Assembly (NCBI GenBank): GCA_900539145.1
Contig: UQAX01000038.1
Coordinates: 1 to 26,192 of the forward strand
Direction: 5' to 3'
Origin: an uncultured Blautia sp.
GTDB taxonomy: Bacteria; Bacillota; Clostridia; Lachnospirales; Lachnospiraceae
DNA length: 26,192 nucleotides
The notes under the pieces are model-generated. The model did not search any database, had not been told where the DNA came from, and saw only the letters and a list, made by a program, of their open reading frames with translations. Positions 9,101 to 16,515 of the stretch are shown here, in pieces. Both the position numbers and the translations under genes were made by a program. Numbering within the stretch: position 1 is the stretch's first letter; each line of letters starts with the position of its first letter.

Positions 9101-10305
9101 ATAGCGTCTGATACAGTCGCAATACCCTCTTTACTATAAGACCAATTATAGCGCTGTTCTGTGGCATTTGACGGAGTTGTTAAAATCTTAAACTCCTTAG
9201 AACTTCCCTCCTCAAAAGTATAACTATCCTGTTCAGCCTTTGCATCTTTCAATGGATACTCATACTTGAATTCTACACTTACATCTTGAGAAGCTTTCGG
9301 ATTGTCCTCGCTATATACATGAAATTTTGCAACACCGGCTTTTTTAGGAACAAGTCCACGATCAAACGACTCCACATATTCTGCAATATCCGGTGTCAAA
9401 GCTTCCCAAACCAATTTCTGATTGCTGGCATTTTCAGGTACAATACTGTAATTAAAGTTTTCTGTCGGATTGTTTCCCCGCATAATTCCAACATAACATA
9501 ATCCGTCTAAAGAATCCCATTTTTTTATTTTCCACTCGCTCGGTACTTTTACATCAATACTTTGCACGTGAACTTTTCCTGAAATCACTTTAAAATTCAC
9601 AGCCAGTTTTTTCATATCTTCCGGCATACAAATTTTCATTCCGATTTCACCCTCACCCAGTATCCTAAATTTTCCAGCTGTCATGGAAATTGCAGGACCA
9701 TATGTAACTTCTACATCAGAAACCGTAGCATCTACATCTACAAATTCATTGCTACCCTTTACTCTTGCTTTCAATGTTGCTGTTTTCGTTGTAGAACCAT
9801 CTACATACAAAGGTTTTTCGTCTGAAACCTCCTGTCCATCTACAAAAGCTTTCAATTCTTCAATATTGCTTGATACCTGATTAATGGTAAAGCTCTGATA
9901 AACCTGATTTCCGTTATTCTGATCCGTTACATTACCTGATACTTTTCTCACATCTCTTGGCTGATATCTGCCTGTATATGCCTGTATCCAATAATGTGTT
10001 TGATAACCTCCTTCCGATTGCTCAACTTGTTGTGAAAAATTCCACTCCGGTTTTGCCCCTTCCACACCTTCCAGCACAAAAGTTCCTTTATCCAATGCGG
10101 TTAATGTAAAGGTATTATTTTCGTCCATTTCCTGTGTTCTGCCATCGTCATATTGAAAATAGACGTGTGGCTTTTCTTCCGCAGCTGCCGCTTCTCCCTG
10201 ACTGTTATCAGCCTGTACCGGAACAGTAATTCCTGACAGAAGCAAAACTGCTGTCAAAAACATACTCAGCAACCGCTTTCCAAAAGATTTTTGCTTTTGT
10301 TTCAT
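6145..10305 (-). CDS. Intrinsic-factor-like surface protein: toroid + DUF4430 + wall repeats
   Basis: A 1386-residue exported protein. Signal peptide 1-32; beta/Ig-like region to about 450; an alpha/alpha-toroid (terpenoid cyclase/transcobalamin fold) at about 457-750 with WGLIALDC, AEGGFGLI and DMTGMALQALAPY; a helical repeat (about 758-818); DUF4430 at about 826-960 (VERFSIGQGY, AASLLKKVIG, WSDWYFTVNN, KDGDVLRFQF); a short helical segment; two near-identical helical repeats (about 1037-1168); then choline-binding-type repeats to the end. Toroid plus DUF4430 in one chain is the layout of intrinsic factor and transcobalamin. No DxDD cyclase motif is seen, so an enzyme is unlikely. The ATG at 10305 is chosen because a signal peptide follows at once and AGGGG precedes it; an in-frame ATG 33 codons upstream would fall in the leader and hide the signal. 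It is the first gene after riboswitch 1. Corrinoid binding is inferred. Confidence 0.87.
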   Translation of the reverse strand: MKQKQKSFGKRLLSMFLTAVLLLSGITVPVQADNSQGEAAAAEEKPHVYFQYDDGRTQEMDENNTFTLTALDKGTFVLEGVEGAKPEWNFSQQVEQSEGGYQTHYWIQAYTGRYQPRDVRKVSGNVTDQNNGNQVYQSFTINQVSSNIEELKAFVDGQEVSDEKPLYVDGSTTKTATLKARVKGSNEFVDVDATVSDVEVTYGPAISMTAGKFRILGEGEIGMKICMPEDMKKLAVNFKVISGKVHVQSIDVKVPSEWKIKKWDSLDGLCYVGIMRGNNPTENFNYSIVPENASNQKLVWEALTPDIAEYVESFDRGLVPKKAGVAKFHVYSEDNPKASQDVSVEFKYEYPLKDAKAEQDSYTFEEGSSKEFKILTTPSNATEQRYNWSYSKEGIATVSDAIETATGNVNLPHKTKHYIKALKAGEVTVTGVPYDTTAGCKPVQFTIQVTKDGTVPDNTNYLDMAKEDIAHGTAYLSKQSMEKYGDEWNIFTVLRAGGSISQEKLDIYYESVANQLKKATFSRKFRYTDAARVAITLAAMGKDLTDVDGVNLMKMIYNDELKTKMSKDTSNCPIWGLIALDCQNAEIPSDAVWTREKLIDLILSYQTAEGGFGLIDNKTSSIDMTGMALQALAPYREQENVKPAFDKALKHFKENMTPEAGFTDAGKENSCTVAQVLTALTAAGIDPLNKENGFTVGNKNIIKNLHTYKGEQGFLWQTGLKPDVMATQQVTYAMEAYRRFAENENRLYDCTDVGKDAQDKEAADAVSKLIEVIGDEITLESKPAIEAARKAYNALTDVQKKLVTNYEKLTKAEEELKKLEADQKPEGKAVVSVERFSIGQGYYQEPIEVQLEKGETAASLLKKVIGTENYAGENDLLEGIKDADLGVNQVSIPSFISEKLEGPTTEEAKEIGNSDEYLDYGDYFEWSDWYFTVNNKLKDSMAVTYKVKDGDVLRFQFSLLAGIDVKGNKNVEISNKDELIKLMAKVNADKEKYMAMPAVKEAYEEAVAANVAMITPQKEIDALVKKLQKAMDGDQNESDKNAADKVIKKIEAIGDRITLEGKAAIEEARTEYDKLTDAQKKLVTNYDKLTKAEKELQKLEEQQKEDEKEAKAVVEKINAIGDKVTLDSKKAIEEARTEYDKLTDAQKKLVTNYDKLTKAEKELQKLEENQNGWKETENGWMYYQSGEKVIGWIFVDSHWYYLNNSGIMETGWVEVNGHWYYMDQLGAMCTGWVAVNGHWYYMDQLGAMCTGWVEVNGHWYYMDQWGAMETGWVAVNGHWYYMDQWGAMETGWVLVGNTWYYMNNSGAMEIGWVLVGDTWYYMNTDGAMQTGWVAVNGYWYYLNSDGSMASSQWIGDYYVQADGSMATSTWIGGYYVDASGKWVQSA
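6802..6916 (-). repeat. Direct repeat copy A encoding a helical module
   Basis: A 115-bp segment matching 7003-7117 with one mismatch, offset 201 bp. Both encode the same helix-rich sequence (EEARTEYDKLTDAQKKLV and onwards) in the 1386-residue protein. Near identity at silent sites indicates a recent internal duplication. Confidence 0.92.
7003..7117 (-). repeat. Direct repeat copy B encoding a helical module
   Basis: Partner of 6802-6916 with one mismatch over 115 bp. A third, older relative lies around 7850-7960 and encodes a diverged version of the same module between the toroid and the DUF4430 domain. Confidence 0.92.
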
Positions 10306-10348
10306 ATCTTCTTTTCCCCTTTCATTTACTACATAACCTACATAAAAA

Positions 10349-10368
10349 GATTGTGCAGCAGCACAATC
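10349..10368 (-). other. Short leader hairpin upstream of the 1386-residue gene
   Basis: A perfect 8-bp inverted repeat with a 4-nt loop (GATTGTGC / GCACAATC) sits about 45 bp before the start codon. It has no T tract, so it is not an obvious terminator. It may stabilise the mRNA or be the remnant of a repeat element. Confidence 0.5.
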
Positions 10369-10417
10369 TCTGCGCACGAGCGGTTCACAAAGTAATATTT
10401 TCATTTTTGCGAGCTCG

Positions 10418-10467
10418 CATCCTTGCAGAGCATTTTTAATTTCATAGGATGCAATTTCCTATGAAAT
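10418..10467 (-). repeat. Leader repeat element, copy 1 (perfect 11-bp inverted repeat)
   Basis: ATTTCATAGGA (10439-10449) and TCCTATGAAAT (10457-10467) form a perfect 11-bp stem with a 7-nt loop, directly after the riboswitch terminator in transcript order. About 20 bp further on, including a TGCTC-n-AAGGATG stretch, matches the copy at 19294-19344. The same element therefore follows both cobalamin riboswitches. Confidence 0.8.
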
Positions 10468-10506
10468 TAAAAAACACCCTTTGTCCTGCCAGACAAAAGG
10501 TGTTCT
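10468..10506 (-). terminator. Riboswitch 1 intrinsic terminator
   Basis: On the minus strand a long stem (AACACCTTTTGTC with GACAAAGGGTGTT, small GGCA-containing loop) runs straight into TTTTTTA. It lies about 50 bp beyond the riboswitch core and about 160 bp before the start codon, as expected for a cobalamin-triggered expression platform. It would also stop read-through from the ECF operon upstream. Confidence 0.87.
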
Positions 10507-10556
10507 GTAACTTTACCATATTAAACTTTTTATAAAGAGACCACATAACTATCCTC

Positions 10557-10700
10557 AGCCCGGAAAGACTTTAAGTGAATAATGGCAAGTATTCCGACTT
10601 CAATTACTTTTACGGCAGAGGTGACTGTATCAGATTTGCACTGATTTCCTTTTTAACACTGAACAAATTTCTTTCCTCAGTGACCATTAGAGCTATGCAG
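10557..10700 (-). ncRNA. Cobalamin riboswitch 1, compact form
   Basis: Recognised on the minus strand by the conserved order: CTGCATAG at the 5' side, AAAAAGGAAATCAGTGCAAA, ACAGTCACCTCTGCCGT, then AGTCGGAATACTTGCC (B12-box-like) and TTTCCGGGCTGAGGA, where GAGG can pair with CCTC of the CACCTCTGC loop (kissing-loop type). Only about 7 nt lie where riboswitch 2 has about 60 nt, so the peripheral P8-P12 arm is missing. It controls the 1386- and 476-residue surface-protein genes. Expected action: cobalamin binding favours the downstream terminator. Confidence 0.85.
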
Positions 10701-10721
10701 TTATGTTTTCTTTCACCTTCT

Positions 10722-10750
10722 ATACTACACATACTCTCCATATATGTCAA
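10722..10750 (-). promoter_or_regulatory. Promoter of unit 1 (riboswitch 1)
   Basis: TTGACA (10750-10745), 17-bp spacer, TAGTAT (10727-10722) on the minus strand, about 20 bp before the conserved riboswitch start. The -35 box begins only 4 bp after the stop of the 59-residue small ORF, with no terminator between the units. Confidence 0.87.
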
Positions 10751-10754
10751 GACT

Positions 10755-10934
10755 TTATTCCTTTTCTTCTTTATATTCTCTATCTTTTTTCAGGAGCTCA
10801 TATAATTTATCTAAATAATAAAGTATTCCCGAAAGAAGAATAGCAATAGAGACAAATGGATAAGGAGTTACCAGAAAAATTACTGAAAACGTAATAAATA
10901 TTATGTATTTTTTTGAAATTTTGCTGTTATTCAT
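10755..10934 (-). CDS. Small membrane protein, 59 residues, unknown function
   Basis: A short gene with a strong AGGAGG ribosome site 8 bp before its ATG, 22 bp after the LRR gene. The product begins MNNSKISKKY, has a hydrophobic stretch from about residue 11 to 41 broken by a TPYP turn, and ends in a charged tail (KKDREYKEEKE). It could form one long or two short membrane helices with both ends inside. I do not recognise a family. Position as the last gene of the ECF operon and the excellent ribosome site argue that it is real. It may be an accessory to the transporter; that is inference. Confidence 0.72.
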   Translation of the reverse strand: MNNSKISKKYIIFITFSVIFLVTPYPFVSIAILLSGILYYLDKLYELLKKDREYKEEKE

Positions 10935-10956
10935 TCTATTTACCTCCTATTTAACC

Positions 10957-11799
10957 TTATCTTACATCGCTGTATTCTATTTGAAATTCTTTCTCTTTAC
11001 AATATGCTTCTATCCTACTTCCTTTTCTGCATCGTATAACGGTACTCTTATTGATAATCCATTCTCCGATTTCTTCCGGATCTCCCAAGAATTCTACTTT
11101 TTTCAACTGCCCACAACCATGAAAGGACCATCTTCCAATCCTTTTTACAGATGCCGGTATCTGAACCAATTCCAAGGATCTGCATTTAAGAAAAGCGCTG
11201 TTTCCGATTTCTACAAGTGTAGACGGCAGCTTTATCTCCTGAATTGCCGTTTGATAAAAAGCTTCGTTTCCAATAATCCGAATTCCTTCCGGAAGCTCTA
11301 TATCTTTCAAAGAAGTACATTTATAAAATGCTTTGTTTCCAATCTCTGTAAGTCCCTTTGGAAGACTGATTTTTTCAATGCTTTCACAATTTTGAAACAC
11401 TCCGGCTTCAATTCCCTTTAACATAGTACTCTTTTCGAATTTTACACAGTTTAACCTTTTACATCCTGAAAAAGAACGTCTTCCCAAATAACGGATGCCG
11501 GAAGACAGAGTAATTTCTTTTAAATGTACGCATCCCAAAAAAGACTCCCAGCGAATTTGACTGACGTTTTCCAAATTGATATCACGTAAAGCCGTACAGT
11601 TGTAAAAACTTTGATTTCCGATTTCTTTTACGGAGTCTGCCAGCTTCACACTTTTAATCTTTACATTATTTTTCAAAGCCTGATTATCTATACTATGATA
11701 TACATCTTCTAAAGTCAGTAATCTTCCTTTAAATTTTTTTCCTTGCTCGCAATTAAAAACGTCTTTTTCATCTGCATGCCATGTACGCACCTGTCCCAT
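10957..11799 (-). CDS. BspA-type leucine-rich-repeat protein, no signal peptide
   Basis: A 280-residue protein built from about eight LRR_5 (Treponema/BspA-type) repeats of about 23 residues, pattern LPxxLxxIGxxAFxxCxxLxxI, spanning about 45-260. There is no signal peptide or membrane segment, so it should be cytosolic, unlike most BspA-like proteins, which are surface-exposed. Start supported by AGGGGTGAT upstream. It lies 15 bp after the S-component gene inside the cobalamin-controlled operon. The function is unknown; the fold suggests protein binding, perhaps to the transporter ATPase or the adjacent small membrane protein. Confidence 0.82.
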   Translation of the reverse strand: MGQVRTWHADEKDVFNCEQGKKFKGRLLTLEDVYHSIDNQALKNNVKIKSVKLADSVKEIGNQSFYNCTALRDINLENVSQIRWESFLGCVHLKEITLSSGIRYLGRRSFSGCKRLNCVKFEKSTMLKGIEAGVFQNCESIEKISLPKGLTEIGNKAFYKCTSLKDIELPEGIRIIGNEAFYQTAIQEIKLPSTLVEIGNSAFLKCRSLELVQIPASVKRIGRWSFHGCGQLKKVEFLGDPEEIGEWIINKSTVIRCRKGSRIEAYCKEKEFQIEYSDVR

Positions 11800-11814
11800 A
11801 TCATCACCCCTATT

Positions 11815-13158
11815 CTATGCTTCTAAAATTCCGTATTTCTTTTTAATTCTGTCCAGCTTCCGCTCCATTGGAAGTGCCAGAAAGAACAAAAAGATGACGG
11901 TTGAAACTGCATGAATAACATTAAACGGAAATCCGCTGATATAAACTGCCAGAAAGGATTGCCACGTCAATTCCTGTGAGGACATAAATACCGTTGAAGT
12001 ATCCATTAAAAATCCATAAATGACAAGCGTTGCCAATCCCCCGAAAATACAAAGTGTCAAAACATGAAACCACTCTGCTTCACGACTTCCCTTTCGATTT
12101 TTGCTCTTACTGAAAATCACACCTGCCAAAAATCCGATAATTCCAAAGGAAAACATCTGCCACGGCGTCCACGGTCCTTGCCCAAAGAAGAAATTTGAAA
12201 CAAAGCCTGCCATAGCCCCTGTTAAAAATCCGGCTTCTGCTCCCAGTCCCACACCGGCAATAATCACAATAGCTGTCACCGGTTTAAACTGGGGTATCAT
12301 AAAAAACGCCATCCTTCCTACCACTGCAATGGCAGCCATAACCGCAATTAAAAGGATTTCTCTTGCCTGCGGATTTCTTCCCTCAAATACCATACAGAAG
12401 GGTATCATGGACAGCCCAATAATACACATAGAAATAAAAATATCACTTCTGTCATTTAAAAAGAAAATCCCAAAAAAGATAACAAAAGGAATTGCCGCCA
12501 AAATCAACAGCAAAGATACCAAGGTTCTTCTTCCTATTCTTCTGTCTTTTTTCACGCTTCTTTCTATATACATCTGCTGTTTTTTCTCTGCCTGTGTATC
12601 TAAAAGTTTACGTGCGAATATAAATAATAGCACTGAAATAATCAGTTGTCCGTACTGCCATGAGGTCATCTGAATATAGCTATGTATGGTAAGATTGATA
12701 AAATCACTGGCACGTCCTATTCTTCCATTAATGAAAAGATTTCCTGCTCCAATCAACAAGAAAACAAATACAGGATAAAGTGCAGATATAAAAAATATGA
12801 TTTTTACATATACAACACCTTTCCTTTTCATTTTATAAGAAACAATCCCGCAAACAAGCATAGCAACAATTAAAAAAAACGCTGCTGCCTTTAAAATCTG
12901 CCCAATACTTTGAAGCATCTCCATTTCCTGCCCTGTAAAAGTCTCCATTTTCAGTCTTCCGCCCTCTTGAATACTTCTCTGTACATTTTGGATACATTCA
13001 TCAAAATTCCAAAAGGTATAGGTTGTGGGTAATTTTGAATACTTTAATACAGGTATAGAAATCCAAGGCAGAAAAATTGTGCAGATAATTACAAAGATAC
13101 TCCCATATACCGGCATCATTGCCCATGTATCTACTCCTGTTGCCTGCTTCTTCTGCAT
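11815..13158 (-). CDS. ECF transporter S component with N-terminal membrane extension
   Basis: A 447-residue integral membrane protein. The C-terminal half (about 245-440) has the six-helix, glycine/alanine-rich look of ECF substrate-binding (S) components, including FMIPQFKPVTAIVIIAGVGL, GAMAGFVSNFFFGQGPWTPW and the C-terminal membrane helix. The N-terminal half adds about four more hydrophobic segments (about 15-32, 88-106, 117-138, 168-184) and an extracytoplasmic-looking loop after the first; usual S components are about 170-220 residues. The start overlaps the ATPase gene by 28 bp. Substrate is predicted to be cobalamin or another corrinoid from the riboswitch and the intrinsic-factor-like partners. 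CbrT-type ECF cobalamin transporters are the known precedent; I cannot show orthology. Confidence 0.82.
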   Translation of the reverse strand: MQKKQATGVDTWAMMPVYGSIFVIICTIFLPWISIPVLKYSKLPTTYTFWNFDECIQNVQRSIQEGGRLKMETFTGQEMEMLQSIGQILKAAAFFLIVAMLVCGIVSYKMKRKGVVYVKIIFFISALYPVFVFLLIGAGNLFINGRIGRASDFINLTIHSYIQMTSWQYGQLIISVLLFIFARKLLDTQAEKKQQMYIERSVKKDRRIGRRTLVSLLLILAAIPFVIFFGIFFLNDRSDIFISMCIIGLSMIPFCMVFEGRNPQAREILLIAVMAAIAVVGRMAFFMIPQFKPVTAIVIIAGVGLGAEAGFLTGAMAGFVSNFFFGQGPWTPWQMFSFGIIGFLAGVIFSKSKNRKGSREAEWFHVLTLCIFGGLATLVIYGFLMDTSTVFMSSQELTWQSFLAVYISGFPFNVIHAVSTVIFLFFLALPMERKLDRIKKKYGILEA

Positions 13159-14819
13159 GCCTTAATCACATCCTTTACTGTTACTGCATCAGGAAAAATC
13201 TGCCTTGCCATACGGTTTGCCGCCGTGGTGTAAAAGCTGTTTCCTGTAAAAAACTCTCTTGCCTCACATGAAGTTACAATACTTCCATCAAAAAACATCG
13301 CACACGTATCTCCATAAGAAGCACAAAACTCAATATCATGGGAAACCATTAAAATGGTAATTCCTTTTTCCTGTAATTTTCGAAAAATCCCAGCCAGCTT
13401 GCTTTTATAAAAACCATCCAACCCCTTAGTAGGTTCATCCAAAAGCAAAATCTGTGGTTCTAAAAGCAATACCTTTGCCAGTGCCGCCCTTTGTTGTTCC
13501 CCTCCACTTAAATCATAAGGATGTGCATGAAGAAGATGTCCAATTTCTGTATCTTCTACTACTCTTTCCACTCGTTTTTCATCCTCTTTATGACGAATAG
13601 GGGAAAATCCTCCTATCATTTCCCATAAATCTTCTTCTACTGAATTTCCAACAAAAAGGCTCTGAGGATTTTGTGGTAACACTCCTAAAAAATGATGAAA
13701 CAGCTCCTTGTCGCTGATTTTACGAATATCTCTGCCATCTAACAATATTTTTCCTCTATAAGGTCTGTGAATACCGGAAAGTAAAGATAAGGTTGTACTC
13801 TTTCCTGTTCCGTTTCCACCCAAAATACAGAAAAGCTCCCCTTTTTTCACTTTCAAAGATAAATCCTTTACAATATCCTGTCCGTCTCTTTCATAACGAA
13901 ACCAAAGTTCCTTTGCCTGTATCACATACTCCTGCTTTTCTTTCCTATTTGCAGATTTTTCTGCATTATCCTTTGTTTTTTCCCTTTCAGGCTCTGCTTT
14001 ATAATGCTCTGACAACCAATTTCGTCCCTCGCATACAGTAAGGGGACACTCGCCTTCCTGACCTGTTCCGTTGTAAATCTGCACAGGACTTGGCATTGCA
14101 AGAAATAAATCATTGTCTGCCAGCGCTTTTCCTACCATACGGGGATTGTCAAAAAAGGTCTGCTTTCCGCCTTCCAATACCAGCACCTTGTCCGCCATTG
14201 GGAATACCTCTTCCAGCCTGTGCTCAATCATAATCACAGTAATTCCCAAATCCAAATTGATTTTACGAATGGTAGATAAAAAATCACCTGCCGCAATGGG
14301 GTCAAGCTGAGAAGTAGGTTCATCAAGAACCAATACCTTGGGCTGCATTGCCATAACGGAAGCCAGATTTAAAAGCTGCTTCTGCCCTCCGGAAAGCTCT
14401 TCCACATTTTTAGAAAACCAATTCTGAATACCGAAAAAGCTTGCCATTTCTGCTACTCTTAAACGAATAGTCTGCTGGTCATATCCTAGATTTTCCACTC
14501 CAAAAGCCAGCTCATGCCATACTTTATCTGTTACAATCTGATTATCAGGACTTTGCAGTACATAGCCAATTTCAGCTGACTGTGTACGCATGGAAACTCC
14601 TTCTAACCTCTCTCCACAAAATAAAATTTCCCCTTCTCTTTTTCCGTAAGGGCTTAAAACTGTTTTAAAATGACGCATCAGAGTTGTTTTTCCACAACCT
14701 GACTTTCCGCATATTACCACGAACTCTCCCGGTTCAATGGATAAATGGATATTCTCAATTGCCGGCTTTTCTGCGTCCGGGTAAGTAAATGTTAAATTTT
14801 TGATTTCAAATAGTGCCAT
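13131..14819 (-). CDS. ECF transporter energising ATPase, two ABC domains fused
   Basis: A 562-residue cytosolic protein with two complete ABC domains in tandem, taking the place of the EcfA/EcfA' heterodimer. Domain 1: Walker A GKSGCGKT (38-45), signature LSGGQ (142-146), Walker B VLVLDEPTS. Domain 2: Walker A GGNGTGKS (334-341), signature LSGGEQQR (437-444), Walker B ILLLDEPTKG. A charged linker (about 270-296) joins them. The ATG at 14819 is chosen because of the AGAGGA site ahead of it and because the ABC domain starts at once; upstream in-frame starts would lie inside the T-component gene. It overlaps T by 28 bp and S by 28 bp, indicating translational coupling. Confidence 0.92.
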   Translation of the reverse strand: MALFEIKNLTFTYPDAEKPAIENIHLSIEPGEFVVICGKSGCGKTTLMRHFKTVLSPYGKREGEILFCGERLEGVSMRTQSAEIGYVLQSPDNQIVTDKVWHELAFGVENLGYDQQTIRLRVAEMASFFGIQNWFSKNVEELSGGQKQLLNLASVMAMQPKVLVLDEPTSQLDPIAAGDFLSTIRKINLDLGITVIMIEHRLEEVFPMADKVLVLEGGKQTFFDNPRMVGKALADNDLFLAMPSPVQIYNGTGQEGECPLTVCEGRNWLSEHYKAEPEREKTKDNAEKSANRKEKQEYVIQAKELWFRYERDGQDIVKDLSLKVKKGELFCILGGNGTGKSTTLSLLSGIHRPYRGKILLDGRDIRKISDKELFHHFLGVLPQNPQSLFVGNSVEEDLWEMIGGFSPIRHKEDEKRVERVVEDTEIGHLLHAHPYDLSGGEQQRAALAKVLLLEPQILLLDEPTKGLDGFYKSKLAGIFRKLQEKGITILMVSHDIEFCASYGDTCAMFFDGSIVTSCEAREFFTGNSFYTTAANRMARQIFPDAVTVKDVIKACRRSRQQE

Positions 14820-15685
14820 TTTACATCCTCTGCTAAATTTATAATAATTGGAAGGAAACATAAAATTCCATAAAAAATATAAATCATTATCGCCCACAAA
14901 GTGTTCTCATTCATCACTAAAGTAGGATAATACAAAAAGTAAACTTGTTTCGTTACAATTCCTCCCAAAATCACACTGCCAAACACAAGTAAGACAGAAA
15001 AGAATATTCTGTCTCTTGTGTCAAAACGATAAATAGAAAAATTATTTCTTCCTCTTAATCCATATCCACGGGAACGCATAGAATCTGCTGTTTCCACAGA
15101 ATTTTCCAATGCCCATGTTGTCATCACAGACAAAATTTTCATACCGTGTTTTGCTCTTACCAATACGTTTCCGTTTGTCACATCACGACCGATACATTTC
15201 TGTGCGTCCGACACCTTTGTTATCTGATTTTTAAATTTGGGAACAAATCGAAGCACCATAGAAAAAATCAATGACATTGCCGGAATTGCTTTTCCAAATA
15301 AATAGATAAACTTGTCTGAGGTCATTACCACCTGATAACAGGAAAACCAGTTCAACACACTTACCAGCATGATACCGGCTGCAAGACCGTAAAGAATTGA
15401 CTCTAATGTAAGAGGATTTCCATTTTTCAGATACATAATTAAAGTAACACCCTGATGATTAAACAAGGGGTTAATTGCCGCCGATATAAGAAATACCGGC
15501 AGCATCATCCAAAGCGCTGTTTTTAACGCCTTCCATTTTTTTAAATAAATATAATACACCATGCCTCCCATACAGGACAATACCAAAAATACAGGGTGCA
15601 TCATAAACATTGAATATCCGATTACCAACACAAAATAGGTAAAGTTAATAATCGGATGATAACTGGAAAAATTGTCTTGTTTCAT
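14792..15685 (-). CDS. ECF transporter T component (CbiQ/EcfT family)
   Basis: A 297-residue membrane protein coupling the ABC ATPases to the S component. About six hydrophobic segments are visible (about 11-60, 63-80, 98-118, 130-145, 228-246, 262-285). The cytosolic coupling region has the family signature ADSMRSRGYGLRGR (about 200-213), preceded by the long helical stretch RFVPKFKNQITKVSDAQKC. The ATG at 15685 has a CCGGAGTA site 7 bp upstream and comes 2 bp after the stop of the lipoprotein gene. A start five codons upstream would overlap that gene and lacks a ribosome site. CbiQ-type T proteins serve cobalt as well as vitamins; the context here points to a corrinoid. Confidence 0.88.
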   Translation of the reverse strand: MKQDNFSSYHPIINFTYFVLVIGYSMFMMHPVFLVLSCMGGMVYYIYLKKWKALKTALWMMLPVFLISAAINPLFNHQGVTLIMYLKNGNPLTLESILYGLAAGIMLVSVLNWFSCYQVVMTSDKFIYLFGKAIPAMSLIFSMVLRFVPKFKNQITKVSDAQKCIGRDVTNGNVLVRAKHGMKILSVMTTWALENSVETADSMRSRGYGLRGRNNFSIYRFDTRDRIFFSVLLVFGSVILGGIVTKQVYFLYYPTLVMNENTLWAIMIYIFYGILCFLPIIINLAEDVKWHYLKSKI

Positions 15686-15687
15686 AA

Positions 15688-16515
15688 TTACTCCGGCCAA
15701 GTCTGTCCTAAATCACGACCTAAATCACATGTATAGTTCCATTTTATCACATCCCCCGGCTGCACAACATAACGACTGCAGCCGTAGTTAGGATACCAGC
15801 CGTTTACCTCATACATCCAACCGGACCAGCGTCCGCAGTCAAACTCATAGAGATTGTTAATCCCTTCCACGTAAGCGCTGTTGTATTTCGGAGTAAAGCT
15901 GGACTCCATGTGAATACGATTATTCTTCATTTCTCTTTGCAACACATCAAAAACAGACTCTCCTTCATAGAAGGTCACTTCTCTTTCGCTGTAAATCACA
16001 CCATCTTTCGGAACTAAGGACTCTTTTCCCTCTGTGAGATTTTCCATATTGTCTAAAATGGTACTGCATGAAACACTGAGATAACAGGTATATTCCTTAT
16101 CTTTATCAATATCTACTGTTCCCGGCTCTACCGGCTTTTGCTGTCCTTCCGGTACAGGCTGTGTATGATATTGGTCTTCCTCTTTATCTGTTCCGTCACT
16201 GTAAGTCACACCGCCCACTGCGCCATTTTGCTGTTTCTGTGTTTCCTTTTTTTCCTCATATTTAGAATAATCAACGGTTTCATCCTCCGCAGACTCCACA
16301 TCTAAATATTCCTCTTCTTCTGAAGCTGGTGTTTCCTTCTCTGTTTCTTCTGCCTCTTTTGTTTCTTCTTTCTTTTCTTCTTCCATCCAATCATCGCTTT
16401 TTTCCTGTTTCTGATTGGGGTTATCAAGCTTTGTTGTCCCACAGCCTGTTACAGGCATAATAAAAAGCAATGCAATAAACAACAGCGCCAGAAATTTTTT
16501 TCCTCTACTTTTCAT
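15688..16515 (-). CDS. DUF4430 lipoprotein, predicted corrinoid-binding half-module
   Basis: A 275-residue lipoprotein: signal segment 7-20 and lipobox PVTGC with Cys25. Residues 26-135 are a low-complexity acidic, Glu/Lys-rich spacer suited to crossing the wall. Residues about 143-275 are a DUF4430 domain (YEGESVFDVLQREM, CGRWSGWMYEVNGWYPNYG, QPGDVIKWNYTCDLG). The four-cysteine content of this domain exceeds that of the other two copies here. The ATG at 16515 follows an AAGGTG site and overlaps the toroid gene by 11 bp. Because the downstream unit has toroid and DUF4430 in one chain, this protein and its upstream neighbour probably act together as a split version that hands corrinoid to the ECF transporter encoded next. 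Confidence 0.86.
   Translation of the reverse strand: MKSRGKKFLALLFIALLFIMPVTGCGTTKLDNPNQKQEKSDDWMEEEKKEETKEAEETEKETPASEEEEYLDVESAEDETVDYSKYEEKKETQKQQNGAVGGVTYSDGTDKEEDQYHTQPVPEGQQKPVEPGTVDIDKDKEYTCYLSVSCSTILDNMENLTEGKESLVPKDGVIYSEREVTFYEGESVFDVLQREMKNNRIHMESSFTPKYNSAYVEGINNLYEFDCGRWSGWMYEVNGWYPNYGCSRYVVQPGDVIKWNYTCDLGRDLGQTWPE

Noticed and set aside
10306..10404. Upstream in-frame start for the 1386-residue protein
   Set aside because: It would add 33 residues before a standard signal peptide and has no ribosome site; the ATG at 10305 is preceded by AGGGG.
13131..15685. Cobalt or nickel ECF transporter (CbiMNQO-type)
   Set aside because: No CbiM or CbiN-like gene is present; the S component, intrinsic-factor-like partners and riboswitch point to a corrinoid. 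Cobalt cannot be excluded by sequence alone.
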